Source: an uncultured Oscillibacter sp. (GTDB taxonomy: Bacteria > Bacillota > Clostridia > Oscillospirales > Oscillospiraceae). From it: 16,566 bases of DNA. The position numbers and the translations under genes were made by a program. The notes beneath the pieces were generated by a model. The model did no database searches, was not told where the DNA came from, and was given only the letters and a program-made list of their open reading frames with translations. The stretch covers positions 1 to 16,566 of the forward strand of contig CAMHBH010000040.1 of NCBI GenBank assembly GCA_946183175.1. The letters are read 5' to 3'. This document shows positions 8,563 to 14,846 of this stretch, piece by piece (position 1 is the stretch's first letter; the number at the start of each line of letters is the position of its first letter).

Positions 8563-9678
8563 ATGAAAAAAATTATGCTGGTTTTCGGCACCCGTCCGGA
8601 GGCTATTAAAATGTGTCCGCTGGTGAACGAACTCAAAGCCCGCCCCGGACTGCAAACCGTCCTCTGCGTCACCGGACAGCACCGCCGGATGTTAGACCAG
8701 GCTCTGGACGCGTTCCAAGTCACGCCCGACTATGACCTGTCCATCATGAAAGACCGCCAGACGCTGTTCGATATCACCGTCAACATTCTGGAGCGTATCC
8801 GCGCCGTACTCGAAGAAGTAAAGCCCGACGTGGTACTTGTCCACGGCGACACCTCTACGACATTCGTCACGGCGTTAGCGTGTTTCTACCTGCAAATCCC
8901 CGTCGGACACGTAGAAGCCGGACTGCGTACGTACAATATTGACAGTCCCTACCCGGAGGAGTTCAACCGCGAGGCGGTGTCGATTATAAGCCGCTACAAT
9001 TTCGCGCCCACGATACGTAGCCGCGACAACTTACTCCGCGAGGGCAAAAAGCCGGAGACCATCTTTGTCACGGGGAACACCGCCATTGACGCGCTCCGGA
9101 CGACTGTCCGGGCGGAGTACCGACACCCGGAATTGGACTGGGCCGCCGACAGCCGCCTGATTCTCATTACCGCCCACCGGAGGGAAAATCTGGGACAGCC
9201 CATGCGGAATATGTTCCGGGCAATCCGGCGCGTGATGAACGCGCACTCCGACACGAAAGCGATTTACCCGATACACATGAACCCGGTCGTTCGGGAGGCC
9301 GCGCGCGCCGAACTCGGCGACGATGACCGTATCCGGCTTATCGAACCGCTGGACGTACTCGACTTTCACAATTTTATGTCGCGTAGTTATCTAATTTTGA
9401 CGGATTCGGGCGGGATTCAGGAGGAAGCGCCGAGTTTGGGGAAGCCGGTGCTCGTCATGCGCGACACCACCGAACGCCCCGAGGGAATCGCCGCCGGGAC
9501 TTTGCGGTTAGTCGGCACCGACGAGGAGACGATTTACCGCGAGTTCACGCGCCTGCTGGAAAGTCCGGAGGCCTACGAGGCCATGTCGCGGGCGTCGAAC
9601 CCCTACGGCGACGGCCACGCCTGCGAACGTATCGCGGATATTTTGGAGTTCGGCAAGGCGCAACCCTTCCAGTGCTGA
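8563..9678 (+). CDS. wecB: UDP-N-acetylglucosamine 2-epimerase (non-hydrolysing)
   Basis: A 371-aa epimerase interconverting UDP-GlcNAc and UDP-ManNAc, a precursor of cell-surface polysaccharides and teichoic-acid linkage units. Seen motifs: LVFGTRPEAIKM at the N-terminus, VHGDTSTT, GHVEAGLRT, PYPEEFNRE, ITAHRRENLG, and TDSGGIQEEAPSLGKPVLV followed by TERPEG. These cover the catalytic Asp, Glu, Glu and His known from WecB/MnaA. ATG 8563 has GGAGAG upstream and matches the family start; the upstream in-frame ATG at 8503 lies inside the asparaginase gene. It follows the asparaginase by 29 nt, so it is the last gene of the operon, although its function is unrelated to tRNA amidation. Confidence 0.95.
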   Translation: MKKIMLVFGTRPEAIKMCPLVNELKARPGLQTVLCVTGQHRRMLDQALDAFQVTPDYDLSIMKDRQTLFDITVNILERIRAVLEEVKPDVVLVHGDTSTTFVTALACFYLQIPVGHVEAGLRTYNIDSPYPEEFNREAVSIISRYNFAPTIRSRDNLLREGKKPETIFVTGNTAIDALRTTVRAEYRHPELDWAADSRLILITAHRRENLGQPMRNMFRAIRRVMNAHSDTKAIYPIHMNPVVREAARAELGDDDRIRLIEPLDVLDFHNFMSRSYLILTDSGGIQEEAPSLGKPVLVMRDTTERPEGIAAGTLRLVGTDEETIYREFTRLLESPEAYEAMSRASNPYGDGHACERIADILEFGKAQPFQC

Positions 9679-9683
9679 CAAGA

Positions 9684-9715
9684 AACGCCTCTCCCGTTGT
9701 CGCGGGGGAGGCGTT
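9684..9715. terminator. Hairpin between convergent wecB and hicB
   Basis: A 13-bp stem (AACGCCTCTCCCG at 9684-9696 against CGGGGGAGGCGTT at 9703-9715, one G-T pair) with a 6-nt loop. It lies 6 nt after the wecB stop and 9 nt before the hicB stop. On the plus strand no T-run follows; on the minus strand the stem is followed by TTTCTT. It probably ends both transcripts. A near-identical stem occurs at 15453-15475. Confidence 0.65.
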
Positions 9716-9723
9716 CGCGTGTG

Positions 9724-10143
9724 TTAGTCGGCGGCGGGGGCCTGTACGCCTAACGTTGCTTTCAAGGCGTCCTGTAGAATCTGGGAGAAGTTGACGTTCT
9801 TTTCCAGCGCGGCGGCGTTCAGCCACGCCGGAAGGGACACCGTGCGGTTGATTGATTTCGTAACAGCCGCCATACGGATAGAGGGCATAAACACGTCTAC
9901 CAGTGCGGAGCGTTCGTTTTGCTCTACTTTGACTTCCGAAAGCGGCGTAGGGGCGGGGATTTCCTCGCCGTCCTCCTCTAACAGCGCCAGATACCCGCCG
10001 AGCAATTCCCGTGCCGACAACAGCGCGTCCTCGTCGTCGACGCCGCTGGTAGCACAACCCAAGTCCGGGAATACCACCGCGATTTCCTGCCCCTGCTCAT
10101 AGGTGAATATAGCCGGAAAGATGTAACGGTCGGGCTTTTTCAT
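9724..10143 (-). CDS. hicB: HicB-family antitoxin-like protein (orphan)
   Basis: A 139-aa protein with HicB architecture. The N-terminal ~65 residues resemble the partial RNase H fold (YIFPAIFTYEQGQEIAVVFPDLGCATSG, here split: YIFPAIFTYEQ then EIAVVFPDLG). The C-terminal NRTVSLPAWLNAAALEK segment and following helix look like a ribbon-helix-helix DNA-binding unit. I start at the ATG complementing 10141-10143, which follows AAGGAGG; a longer in-frame start at 10233 runs into the CRISPR repeat and terminator. No HicA toxin (about 60-80 aa) is found beside it: the downstream gap to wecB is 45 nt and the upstream side is occupied by the array. It is probably a solitary HicB regulator. No good promoter is visible immediately upstream. 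Confidence 0.8.
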   Translation of the reverse strand: MKKPDRYIFPAIFTYEQGQEIAVVFPDLGCATSGVDDEDALLSARELLGGYLALLEEDGEEIPAPTPLSEVKVEQNERSALVDVFMPSIRMAAVTKSINRTVSLPAWLNAAALEKNVNFSQILQDALKATLGVQAPAAD

Positions 10144-10182
10144 AGAAACAGCCTCCTTAGTGCGGTTATTGGCGATACGCGA

Positions 10183-10224
10183 AAAAGCAAGCCTTCCCTC
10201 GATAACGGGGGAGGGCTTGCTTTT
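10183..10224 (-). terminator. Strong terminator ending the CRISPR transcript
   Basis: An 18-bp stem (10183-10200 with 10207-10224) around the 6-nt loop GATAAC, with T-runs on both strands. Read leftward it comes directly after the last, degenerate CRISPR repeat, and its T-run overlaps the TTTT of that repeat. It separates the array from hicB and could also stop rightward transcription. Confidence 0.85.
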
Positions 10225-10746
10225 ATCCCTCATAGGGAAGGTATGACGTTATCTATGCTGAAGGGAATTAAATACCCGTGGGAAGTTTTAATCCCTCATA
10301 GGGAAGGTATGACACGTCATCGACAATGCTGGCTCGAAGATATCCATCGAGATTCCGTTTTAATCCCTCATAGGGAAGGTATGACCCATTTGCTATATGG
10401 CTCGCGGAAACGGACAACCCCGCAGTGTTTTAATCCCTCATAGGGAAGGTATGACCATCAACAATGTAACCCACGAGGAACTCGCAAACCCTTAAGTTTT
10501 AATCCCTCATAGGGAAGGTATGACTATCTCAAACAAAAAGACCGCTACACCATCCTTGTAAAGATGAGTTTTAATCCCTCATAGGGAAGGTATGACAATT
10601 CGTACTGTACCCGATGGACTGATGCACGTCAGCGACGCGTTGTTTTAATCCCTCATAGGGAAGGTATGACTTGTGCCCATCGGGGAGCGCAATGCCCAGA
10701 CGGTCGCCGAGCTGAACGTTTTAATCCCTCATAGGGAAGGTATGAC
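10220..10746 (-). CRISPR. CRISPR array, 8 repeats and 7 spacers, no cas genes nearby
   Basis: Plus-strand repeats are 29 nt, starting GTTTTAATCCCTC and ending AAGGTATGAC, with a small CCCT-CAT-AGGG hairpin. They begin at 10285, 10357, 10427, 10496, 10568, 10642 and 10718. The leftmost copy (10220-10247) has C for G and lacks one A at its left edge. The seven internal copies look identical. Spacers are 37, 43, 41, 40, 43, 45 and 47 nt. Read on the minus strand the repeat ends in ATTAAAAC, close to the ATTGAAAC-type 8-nt handle of type I-B and III crRNAs. The degenerate repeat at the left end, the terminator beyond it and the promoter on the right all support leftward transcription. The system type cannot be fixed without cas genes; the variable spacer length fits type III, and type I-B is also possible. 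Confidence 0.95.
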
Positions 10747-10962
10747 AACAGAAAAATCGCAGGGTGTAAAGGCGAAAACTTGCGTGTTCAGCTTCCTTAC
10801 GCCTCGAAAAGTCGGTCGGTGCCTGAGCGGAAGAACCCGCAAACCCGCATGGTTGAGCCATTCCTGAATTTCCAGTTTCTGTAACCGACATCGACCGACT
10901 TTTTTGCCTATTTCCGGTCAAAGTCCGTTTACAGCGACAAAGAATCTTTTTGGAATAGTGAG
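10747..10962 (-). promoter_or_regulatory. CRISPR leader / 5' region of the array transcript
   Basis: This is the non-coding stretch between the array and the minus-strand promoter. It has A/T-rich patches and no convincing gene on either strand. Read leftward it would be the start of the pre-crRNA. It contains the paired GTCGGTCG motifs described separately. Together with 10963-11197 it forms a 450-bp region without protein genes. Confidence 0.65.
10807..10903. other. Structured RNA-like element inside the CRISPR leader
   Basis: Arms GTCGGTCGGTG (10811-10821) and CATCGACCGAC (10889-10899) pair over 11 positions and enclose about 67 nt; flanking A and T runs extend the stem. Smaller hairpins fit inside: GCGG/CCGC at 10827-10840 and ATGG/CCAT near 10849-10861. 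On the plus strand the outer stem is followed by T6. On the minus strand it would lie within the leader RNA. I do not recognise it as SRP RNA, 6S RNA or a tRNA, and no anti-repeat is present, so it is not a tracrRNA. Confidence 0.45.
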
Positions 10963-10991
10963 ATTATAGCGGATTTTTACGCTCCTGTCAA
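10963..10991 (-). promoter_or_regulatory. Perfect sigma-A promoter for the CRISPR array
   Basis: On the minus strand TTGACA (10986-10991) and TATAAT (10963-10968) are separated by exactly 17 nt. Transcription should start near 10956 and run leftward through the leader into the array. No gene on the minus strand precedes the array, so the array is the obvious target. Confidence 0.88.
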
Positions 10992-11010
10992 GCCCTTTTT
11001 CGACGAAAAG

Positions 11011-11040
11011 CGCAAAAAAGACCGACCGACTTTTTTTGCG
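11011..11040. repeat. A/T-armed hairpin carrying the GTCGGTCG motif upstream of the CRISPR promoter
   Basis: CGCAAAAAA (11011-11019) pairs with TTTTTTGCG (11032-11040) around a loop made of GACCGACCGAC. The loop repeats the motif seen at 10891-10899 and, inverted, at 10811-10819. It sits 20 bp upstream of the -35 box on the minus strand, where a regulator or integration-factor site could lie. It might also act as a bidirectional terminator. Confidence 0.5.
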
Positions 11041-11121
11041 CCGGAATAGAACAAATGTTTTCACTCTGTGCTGGGGCAGTGTCGAGAAACGACGGAGAAG
11101 GCAAACTCCGCGCGGGGAGTA

Positions 11122-11149
11122 TTGCAAAAGCGGGAAAACGTGCTACAAT
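11122..11149 (+). promoter_or_regulatory. Extended -10 promoter for the WapI-like gene
   Basis: TTGCAA (11122-11127), a 16-nt spacer, then TGC-TACAAT with the -10 box at 11144-11149. The TGN extension strengthens a moderate -35. The sequence CGGGAAAACGTGCTAC recurs almost unchanged before the next gene. Confidence 0.65.
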
Positions 11150-11154
11150 AAGCG

Positions 11155-11184
11155 CGTGGGGAAGTGTCGCGAACGCGCCCCACG
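11155..11184 (+). promoter_or_regulatory. Hairpin at the 5' end of the WapI-like mRNA
   Basis: CGTGGGG (11155-11161) pairs with CCCCACG (11178-11184), ending one base before the GGAAAGG ribosome site. It lies almost at the predicted transcription start, so it may stabilise the mRNA or modulate initiation. No known riboswitch is recognised. Confidence 0.4.
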
Positions 11185-11197
11185 GAAAGGATACGCC

Positions 11198-11632
11198 ATG
11201 CTTTTTCAGAACGAGACTTCCAGTCTGAAACTGGACATTGTAAGCTACGAACTGCCGGAGGGCGTCGGAGACCCGGAGAGCGACGACCGCAACTGGCTGT
11301 TACTGCGCGCCACTTGGAACGACGACGGCGAACTCGTCAAGGATTCCAACGCCTGCCTGCTGACCTACGAGTTACAGGAACTCACCGCCGGGTTGAAAGT
11401 CCTCAACGCCGGAATCCGCGACGCCTACGAGAGCGAGTTCACGGAGCCTTACTTCGCGCTGTCGGCGCGGCGCGACGGCGACGCCTTCGCGGTCTCGGTT
11501 GCCTTCTATTTGCCGAATGTGATGTCGGGCGAGGACACCGCGGAGCTGACTTGTACGATGGACGCGGCGCAAATGCGCGGACTTCTCGACGAGTTGAGCG
11601 AACTTTGCGAAAAGTTCCCCGACCGCCCGTAA
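11198..11632 (+). CDS. Small WapI-like hypothetical protein
   Basis: A 144-aa acidic soluble protein with no signal peptide or membrane segment. The pattern near the N-terminus (LKLDIVSYELP, then DDRNWLLLRATW), a central ACLLTYELQEL and FTEPYFAL resemble the family annotated as WapI-like immunity proteins, where a NWL motif and a TxEL stretch recur. I rely on memory of that pattern, so the assignment is tentative. No toxin gene is adjacent, so an immunity role is not supported by context. ATG 11198 is preferred because GGAAAGG lies 8 nt upstream and the promoter is at 11122-11149; the longer frame from 11036 would begin upstream of that promoter. Confidence 0.75.
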   Translation: MLFQNETSSLKLDIVSYELPEGVGDPESDDRNWLLLRATWNDDGELVKDSNACLLTYELQELTAGLKVLNAGIRDAYESEFTEPYFALSARRDGDAFAVSVAFYLPNVMSGEDTAELTCTMDAAQMRGLLDELSELCEKFPDRP

Positions 11633-11660
11633 AAAAATCGGCATTCCCGTCAAAAATCGC

Positions 11661-11689
11661 TTTCCAAATCCGGGAAAATGTGCTACCAT
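11661..11689 (+). promoter_or_regulatory. Promoter for the M20 amidohydrolase gene
   Basis: TTTCCA (11661-11666), a 17-nt spacer, and TACCAT (11684-11689) with a TGC extension. It shares CGGGAAAAYGTGCTAC with the promoter at 11122-11149, suggesting common control of the two genes. Confidence 0.55.
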
Positions 11690-11728
11690 AGAACAGTCTG
11701 ACAGACGATTTACAAGGAGGGAAACTTT

Positions 11729-12829
11729 ATGCTGTCACCCGTCGCGGCGCACCGCCGCTATTTGCACCAGATTCCGGAATTGGACGACCAGCTTTCCCAG
11801 ACATTGACCCTCGTGACGGGTGTCCTGCGCGGACACCGTTGTGAATATGTCTCCCCGATACAGGGGAGCGTGTGCGCGTGGTTCGACTTCGGACAAAAAG
11901 AGACGGTCGCCTTCCGCGCCGACATGGACGCCCTGCCCGTCGAGGAGACGACCGGGTTGCCGTACTCGTCGCGGCACCCGGGCAATATGCACGCCTGCGG
12001 GCATGACGGACACACGGCGATGTTGCTGTCGCTGTGCCAATGGCTTTCGGCGAAACCGGAGGGCATGCCCCGGAATGTGCTGGCGGTATTCCAGCCGTCG
12101 GAGGAGACGACCGGGGGCGCGGGGAGAATCTGCGATTCCGGCATATTGGAGGAGCACAACGTCAAGCGCATTTTCGGGGTACACCTCTGGCCGCACCTGC
12201 CGAAAGGCGAGGTATTCGCGCGCCCCGGCCCCATGATGGCCCGTTCCAATGAGGTGACGGTGTACGTCAAGGGTAAAAGCGTACACCTGTCGCGCGCCGA
12301 ACAGGGCCGCGATGCCATGACGGCGGGAATCGAGTACCTGACGCGCGCGTACAAGCTGGCGGAGGAAGTGCCGCCGCCGTGCGTGTTGCGCTTCGGCAAG
12401 ATGTACTCCGGGAGTGTCCGGAACGCCGTCAGCGGGGAAACGACGCTGGAAGGAAGCCTGCGGACGTACCAGGACGCGACATTTGAGGCCTGCCGCGACG
12501 GCTTAGGCGTCATCGGCGCGAAAATCGAGCGCGAGACGGGCTGTCACGTCGAGACGCACTTCGGGAGCGGCTACCCGGCGGTGTGGAACAACGAGGCGCT
12601 GTACGAGGAAGTCTGCGCGGGCCTCGGCCCCGACGCCCCGAAACTGTTGGACAAGCCGTCGCTGGCGGCGGAGGACTTTTCGTTCTACCAGCGCCATTTG
12701 CCGGGACTGTTCTTCTTCCTCGGAATCGGCGACACCCCCGAACTGCACGCGTCCAACTTCGATTTCGACGACGAATACATCCTGCCGCTGGGCGTGGAAT
12801 TTCTGAAGAAGTTAGCGCGGCTACCCTGA
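11729..12829 (+). CDS. M20 family amidohydrolase / aminoacylase
   Basis: A 366-aa zinc-type amidohydrolase of the M20D group, which removes acyl groups from amino acids or small peptides (hippurate hydrolase, N-acyl-diaminopimelate deacetylase, AmhX). The substrate cannot be read from sequence. Metal-binding motifs are complete: HACGHDGHTAML with Cys90 and His92, FQPSEET with the Glu125-Glu126 pair, GVHLWP with His152, and a C-terminal HASNFDFD. The dimerisation domain begins around VTVYVKGKSVHLSR. RADMDALPVEETTGLPYSS is typical of the group. The protein starts close to the family LHQIPEL motif and has no signal peptide. The start has AAGGAGGG 7 nt upstream. It has its own promoter and ends at the terminator at 12837. 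Confidence 0.92.
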   Translation: MLSPVAAHRRYLHQIPELDDQLSQTLTLVTGVLRGHRCEYVSPIQGSVCAWFDFGQKETVAFRADMDALPVEETTGLPYSSRHPGNMHACGHDGHTAMLLSLCQWLSAKPEGMPRNVLAVFQPSEETTGGAGRICDSGILEEHNVKRIFGVHLWPHLPKGEVFARPGPMMARSNEVTVYVKGKSVHLSRAEQGRDAMTAGIEYLTRAYKLAEEVPPPCVLRFGKMYSGSVRNAVSGETTLEGSLRTYQDATFEACRDGLGVIGAKIERETGCHVETHFGSGYPAVWNNEALYEEVCAGLGPDAPKLLDKPSLAAEDFSFYQRHLPGLFFFLGIGDTPELHASNFDFDDEYILPLGVEFLKKLARLP

Positions 12830-12836
12830 CCGCGCC

Positions 12837-12870
12837 GCCGGGGACTGTCCGCACGGTCTCCGGCTTTTTT
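12837..12870 (+). terminator. Rho-independent terminator after the M20 gene
   Basis: GCCGGGGAC (12837-12845) pairs with GTCTCCGGC (12856-12864), with one G-T pair and a 10-nt loop, followed by T6. The next gene's ribosome site begins only about 10 nt later, and I see no promoter between them, so it may act as a partial terminator controlling the downstream gene. Confidence 0.85.
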
Positions 12871-12891
12871 GAAAGAAAAGGAGGGGCAACA

Positions 12892-14844
12892 ATGCCGGAA
12901 TCGTACTACAAGAGCGCGCGGAAACAGGCGCAGAAAGAATTTCGGGCCTGTGTGGCGCGCGGCGAACACCCGTGGCTGCCGCGTCTGGACGACTTTGTCA
13001 CGCCAGAGCGGTCGTTACACAGTACCGACATCGGACTGGTACAAATTCCGATGGAGTTCGTTGTAGGGGCCAAGAGCGGCGGGAGAACGCATTCTTTCGC
13101 GCGAAACTTCATGCCCCTGCTGGAAAGTTCCTCGGAGTTCGCCGGGAAATGGGAGCGTCTCTGCGCCGCACATCTGAAAGAGGGAATCCGCGACCCCATC
13201 AAGGCCACGGAGTACATGAACCGCTATTACGTAGAGGAAGGCAACAAGCGCGTCAGCGTGCTGAAATTCTTCGGCGCGGAGACCGTATCGGCCTACGTGA
13301 CGCGCATTCTGCCCCCGCGCAACGATTCACAGGAATCCGTGCTCTACTACGAGTTCACGGACTTCTACCGCTACAGCAAAGTGAACTTCCTGGAATTTTC
13401 GCGCCCGGGCGGGTACCAGCGTTTACAGCGGCTTATCGGGAAACGCCCGTGGGAGGTCTGGACGGACGACGAGCGGAACCAGTTCAAGGCCGCCTACTAC
13501 AGCTTCCGGGAGGTCTACAACCAGCTCGGCGGGCAAACGCTGTCCAGTACGGTAGGCGACGCGTTTTTAGCCTGTATCCGGGTGTACGGCTACGCCTCCC
13601 TGCGCGGCAAGACGCCCTCGGAATTAAAAACATTCGTCGAAAAAGTCTGGGAGGAAATCACGCTACAACAGGAGACATCCCCCATCGACCTCAAACTCGA
13701 CCCCGCGGCGGAACCCGTAAAGCCGCTCATTTCCACGATTCCCGCCGTACTGCCGAAAAAAATCCTGAAAGCGGCGTTCATCTACGACAAGACGCCGGAG
13801 TTGTCCGGCTGGACTTGGGGCCACGAACAGGGGCGGCAACGCGTACAGCGTACTTTACACGGCGAACTGGAGACAAAGGCCTACTTCAACGCGCTGGAGC
13901 CTACCGGGCCTGACGAACCGCCCGACAAACGCCCGCTGTCCGTGATTCGGCAGGCCGTCAAGGAGGGCAACACCGTCATTTTCACGACTTCGCCGCGCTT
14001 ACTCCCCGCGAGCCTCAACGCCGCCGTGGAGTTCCCGGAGGTGACGTTCCTCAACTGTTCGGTGAACCAGTCGCACCGCTACATACGCACGTACTACGCG
14101 CGCATGTACGAGGCGAAATTCATCATGGGGGCCATTGCGGGGGCTATGGCGGGCGAGGAAGCTGTCGGGTACCTGTGCGACTACCCGATTTTCGGACAGG
14201 TCGCCGGAATCAACGCCTTCGCGCTGGGCGTACAGATGACGAACCCCGACGCGACCGTCGTACTGGACTGGTCAGCCGTAGGCGGCGGGCCGCGCGAGGC
14301 CGTCGCGCGCCTGACGGCACAGGGTATCCGCCTCATCTCGTTTACGGACACCGTCCGGCGCGGCGGCGACTATGTCGGCGTCGGGCTGTCACTCGTCGAG
14401 GGCGGCAGTCAGTACGGGCTTGCACTCCCTGTCTGGCAGTGGGGCGCGTACTACGAGGCCCTTGTACGGCGCATTCAGGACAAGTCCCTACAGGCGGAGT
14501 ACGCCGAGAGCAGTAAGGCGCTCAACTACTATTGGGGCATGTCCGCCGGGGTAATCGAGCTCAAACTTTCGGAGGCCCTCCCCGACAGCGTGCGCAAACT
14601 GGCCTACTTCCTGCGCGCCGGAATCTGCGCCGGGACTTGCGACCCGTTCCGGGGGCCGTTGCGCGACCAGTCGCACAAGTCGCGCTCCGCCGACGGCGAG
14701 ATTTTAGGCGTAGAGCGCATTATCAATATGGACTGGCTCAACGAGAACGTTTCCGGCGAAATCCCCGCCTACGGACAGCTCAACGACACCGGAAAAGCAA
14801 CTGTCGGAATCGCGGGCGTGAAATCGTCGGCAGAGGAGGCGTAA
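12892..14844 (+). CDS. Fusion of a ParB-like domain with a BMP/PnrA-type binding domain
   Basis: A 650-aa protein. Residues ~46-140 look ParB/Srx-like: DIGLVQIP near 46, then YYVEEGNKRVSVLKFFGA, where EGNKR matches the ParB G-(N/E)-x-R box. From about residue 293 (AAFIYDKTPELSGWTWGHE) to the end it resembles the BMP family of nucleoside-binding lipoproteins (PnrA-like), with VGYLCDYPIFGQVAGINAF and later GGDYVGVGLS. There is no signal peptide or lipobox, so unlike the transporter proteins it should stay in the cytosol, perhaps as a nucleoside sensor. That role is inference. ATG 12892 is chosen because AAGGAGGGG precedes it and the longer frame from 12583 lies inside the M20 gene and terminator. 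The next gene follows 2 nt after the stop. Confidence 0.82.
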   Translation: MPESYYKSARKQAQKEFRACVARGEHPWLPRLDDFVTPERSLHSTDIGLVQIPMEFVVGAKSGGRTHSFARNFMPLLESSSEFAGKWERLCAAHLKEGIRDPIKATEYMNRYYVEEGNKRVSVLKFFGAETVSAYVTRILPPRNDSQESVLYYEFTDFYRYSKVNFLEFSRPGGYQRLQRLIGKRPWEVWTDDERNQFKAAYYSFREVYNQLGGQTLSSTVGDAFLACIRVYGYASLRGKTPSELKTFVEKVWEEITLQQETSPIDLKLDPAAEPVKPLISTIPAVLPKKILKAAFIYDKTPELSGWTWGHEQGRQRVQRTLHGELETKAYFNALEPTGPDEPPDKRPLSVIRQAVKEGNTVIFTTSPRLLPASLNAAVEFPEVTFLNCSVNQSHRYIRTYYARMYEAKFIMGAIAGAMAGEEAVGYLCDYPIFGQVAGINAFALGVQMTNPDATVVLDWSAVGGGPREAVARLTAQGIRLISFTDTVRRGGDYVGVGLSLVEGGSQYGLALPVWQWGAYYEALVRRIQDKSLQAEYAESSKALNYYWGMSAGVIELKLSEALPDSVRKLAYFLRAGICAGTCDPFRGPLRDQSHKSRSADGEILGVERIINMDWLNENVSGEIPAYGQLNDTGKATVGIAGVKSSAEEA

Positions 14845-14846
14845 CC

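Noticed and set aside
10243..10867. Small plus-strand open frames across the CRISPR array
   Set aside because: They translate the repeats (recurring LIPHREGMT) and spacers, have no ribosome sites, and are artefacts of the array.
10807..10903. SRP RNA, tRNA or tracrRNA in the leader
   Set aside because: No GGAAGGAAGCAG-type SRP core, no cloverleaf or CCA end, and no anti-repeat complementary to the CRISPR repeat.
10807..11037. A transposable inverted-repeat element bounded by AAAAGTCGGTCGGT and its inverse
   Set aside because: No target-site duplication is visible, no transposase is present, and the motif also occurs internally, so a mobile element is not supported.
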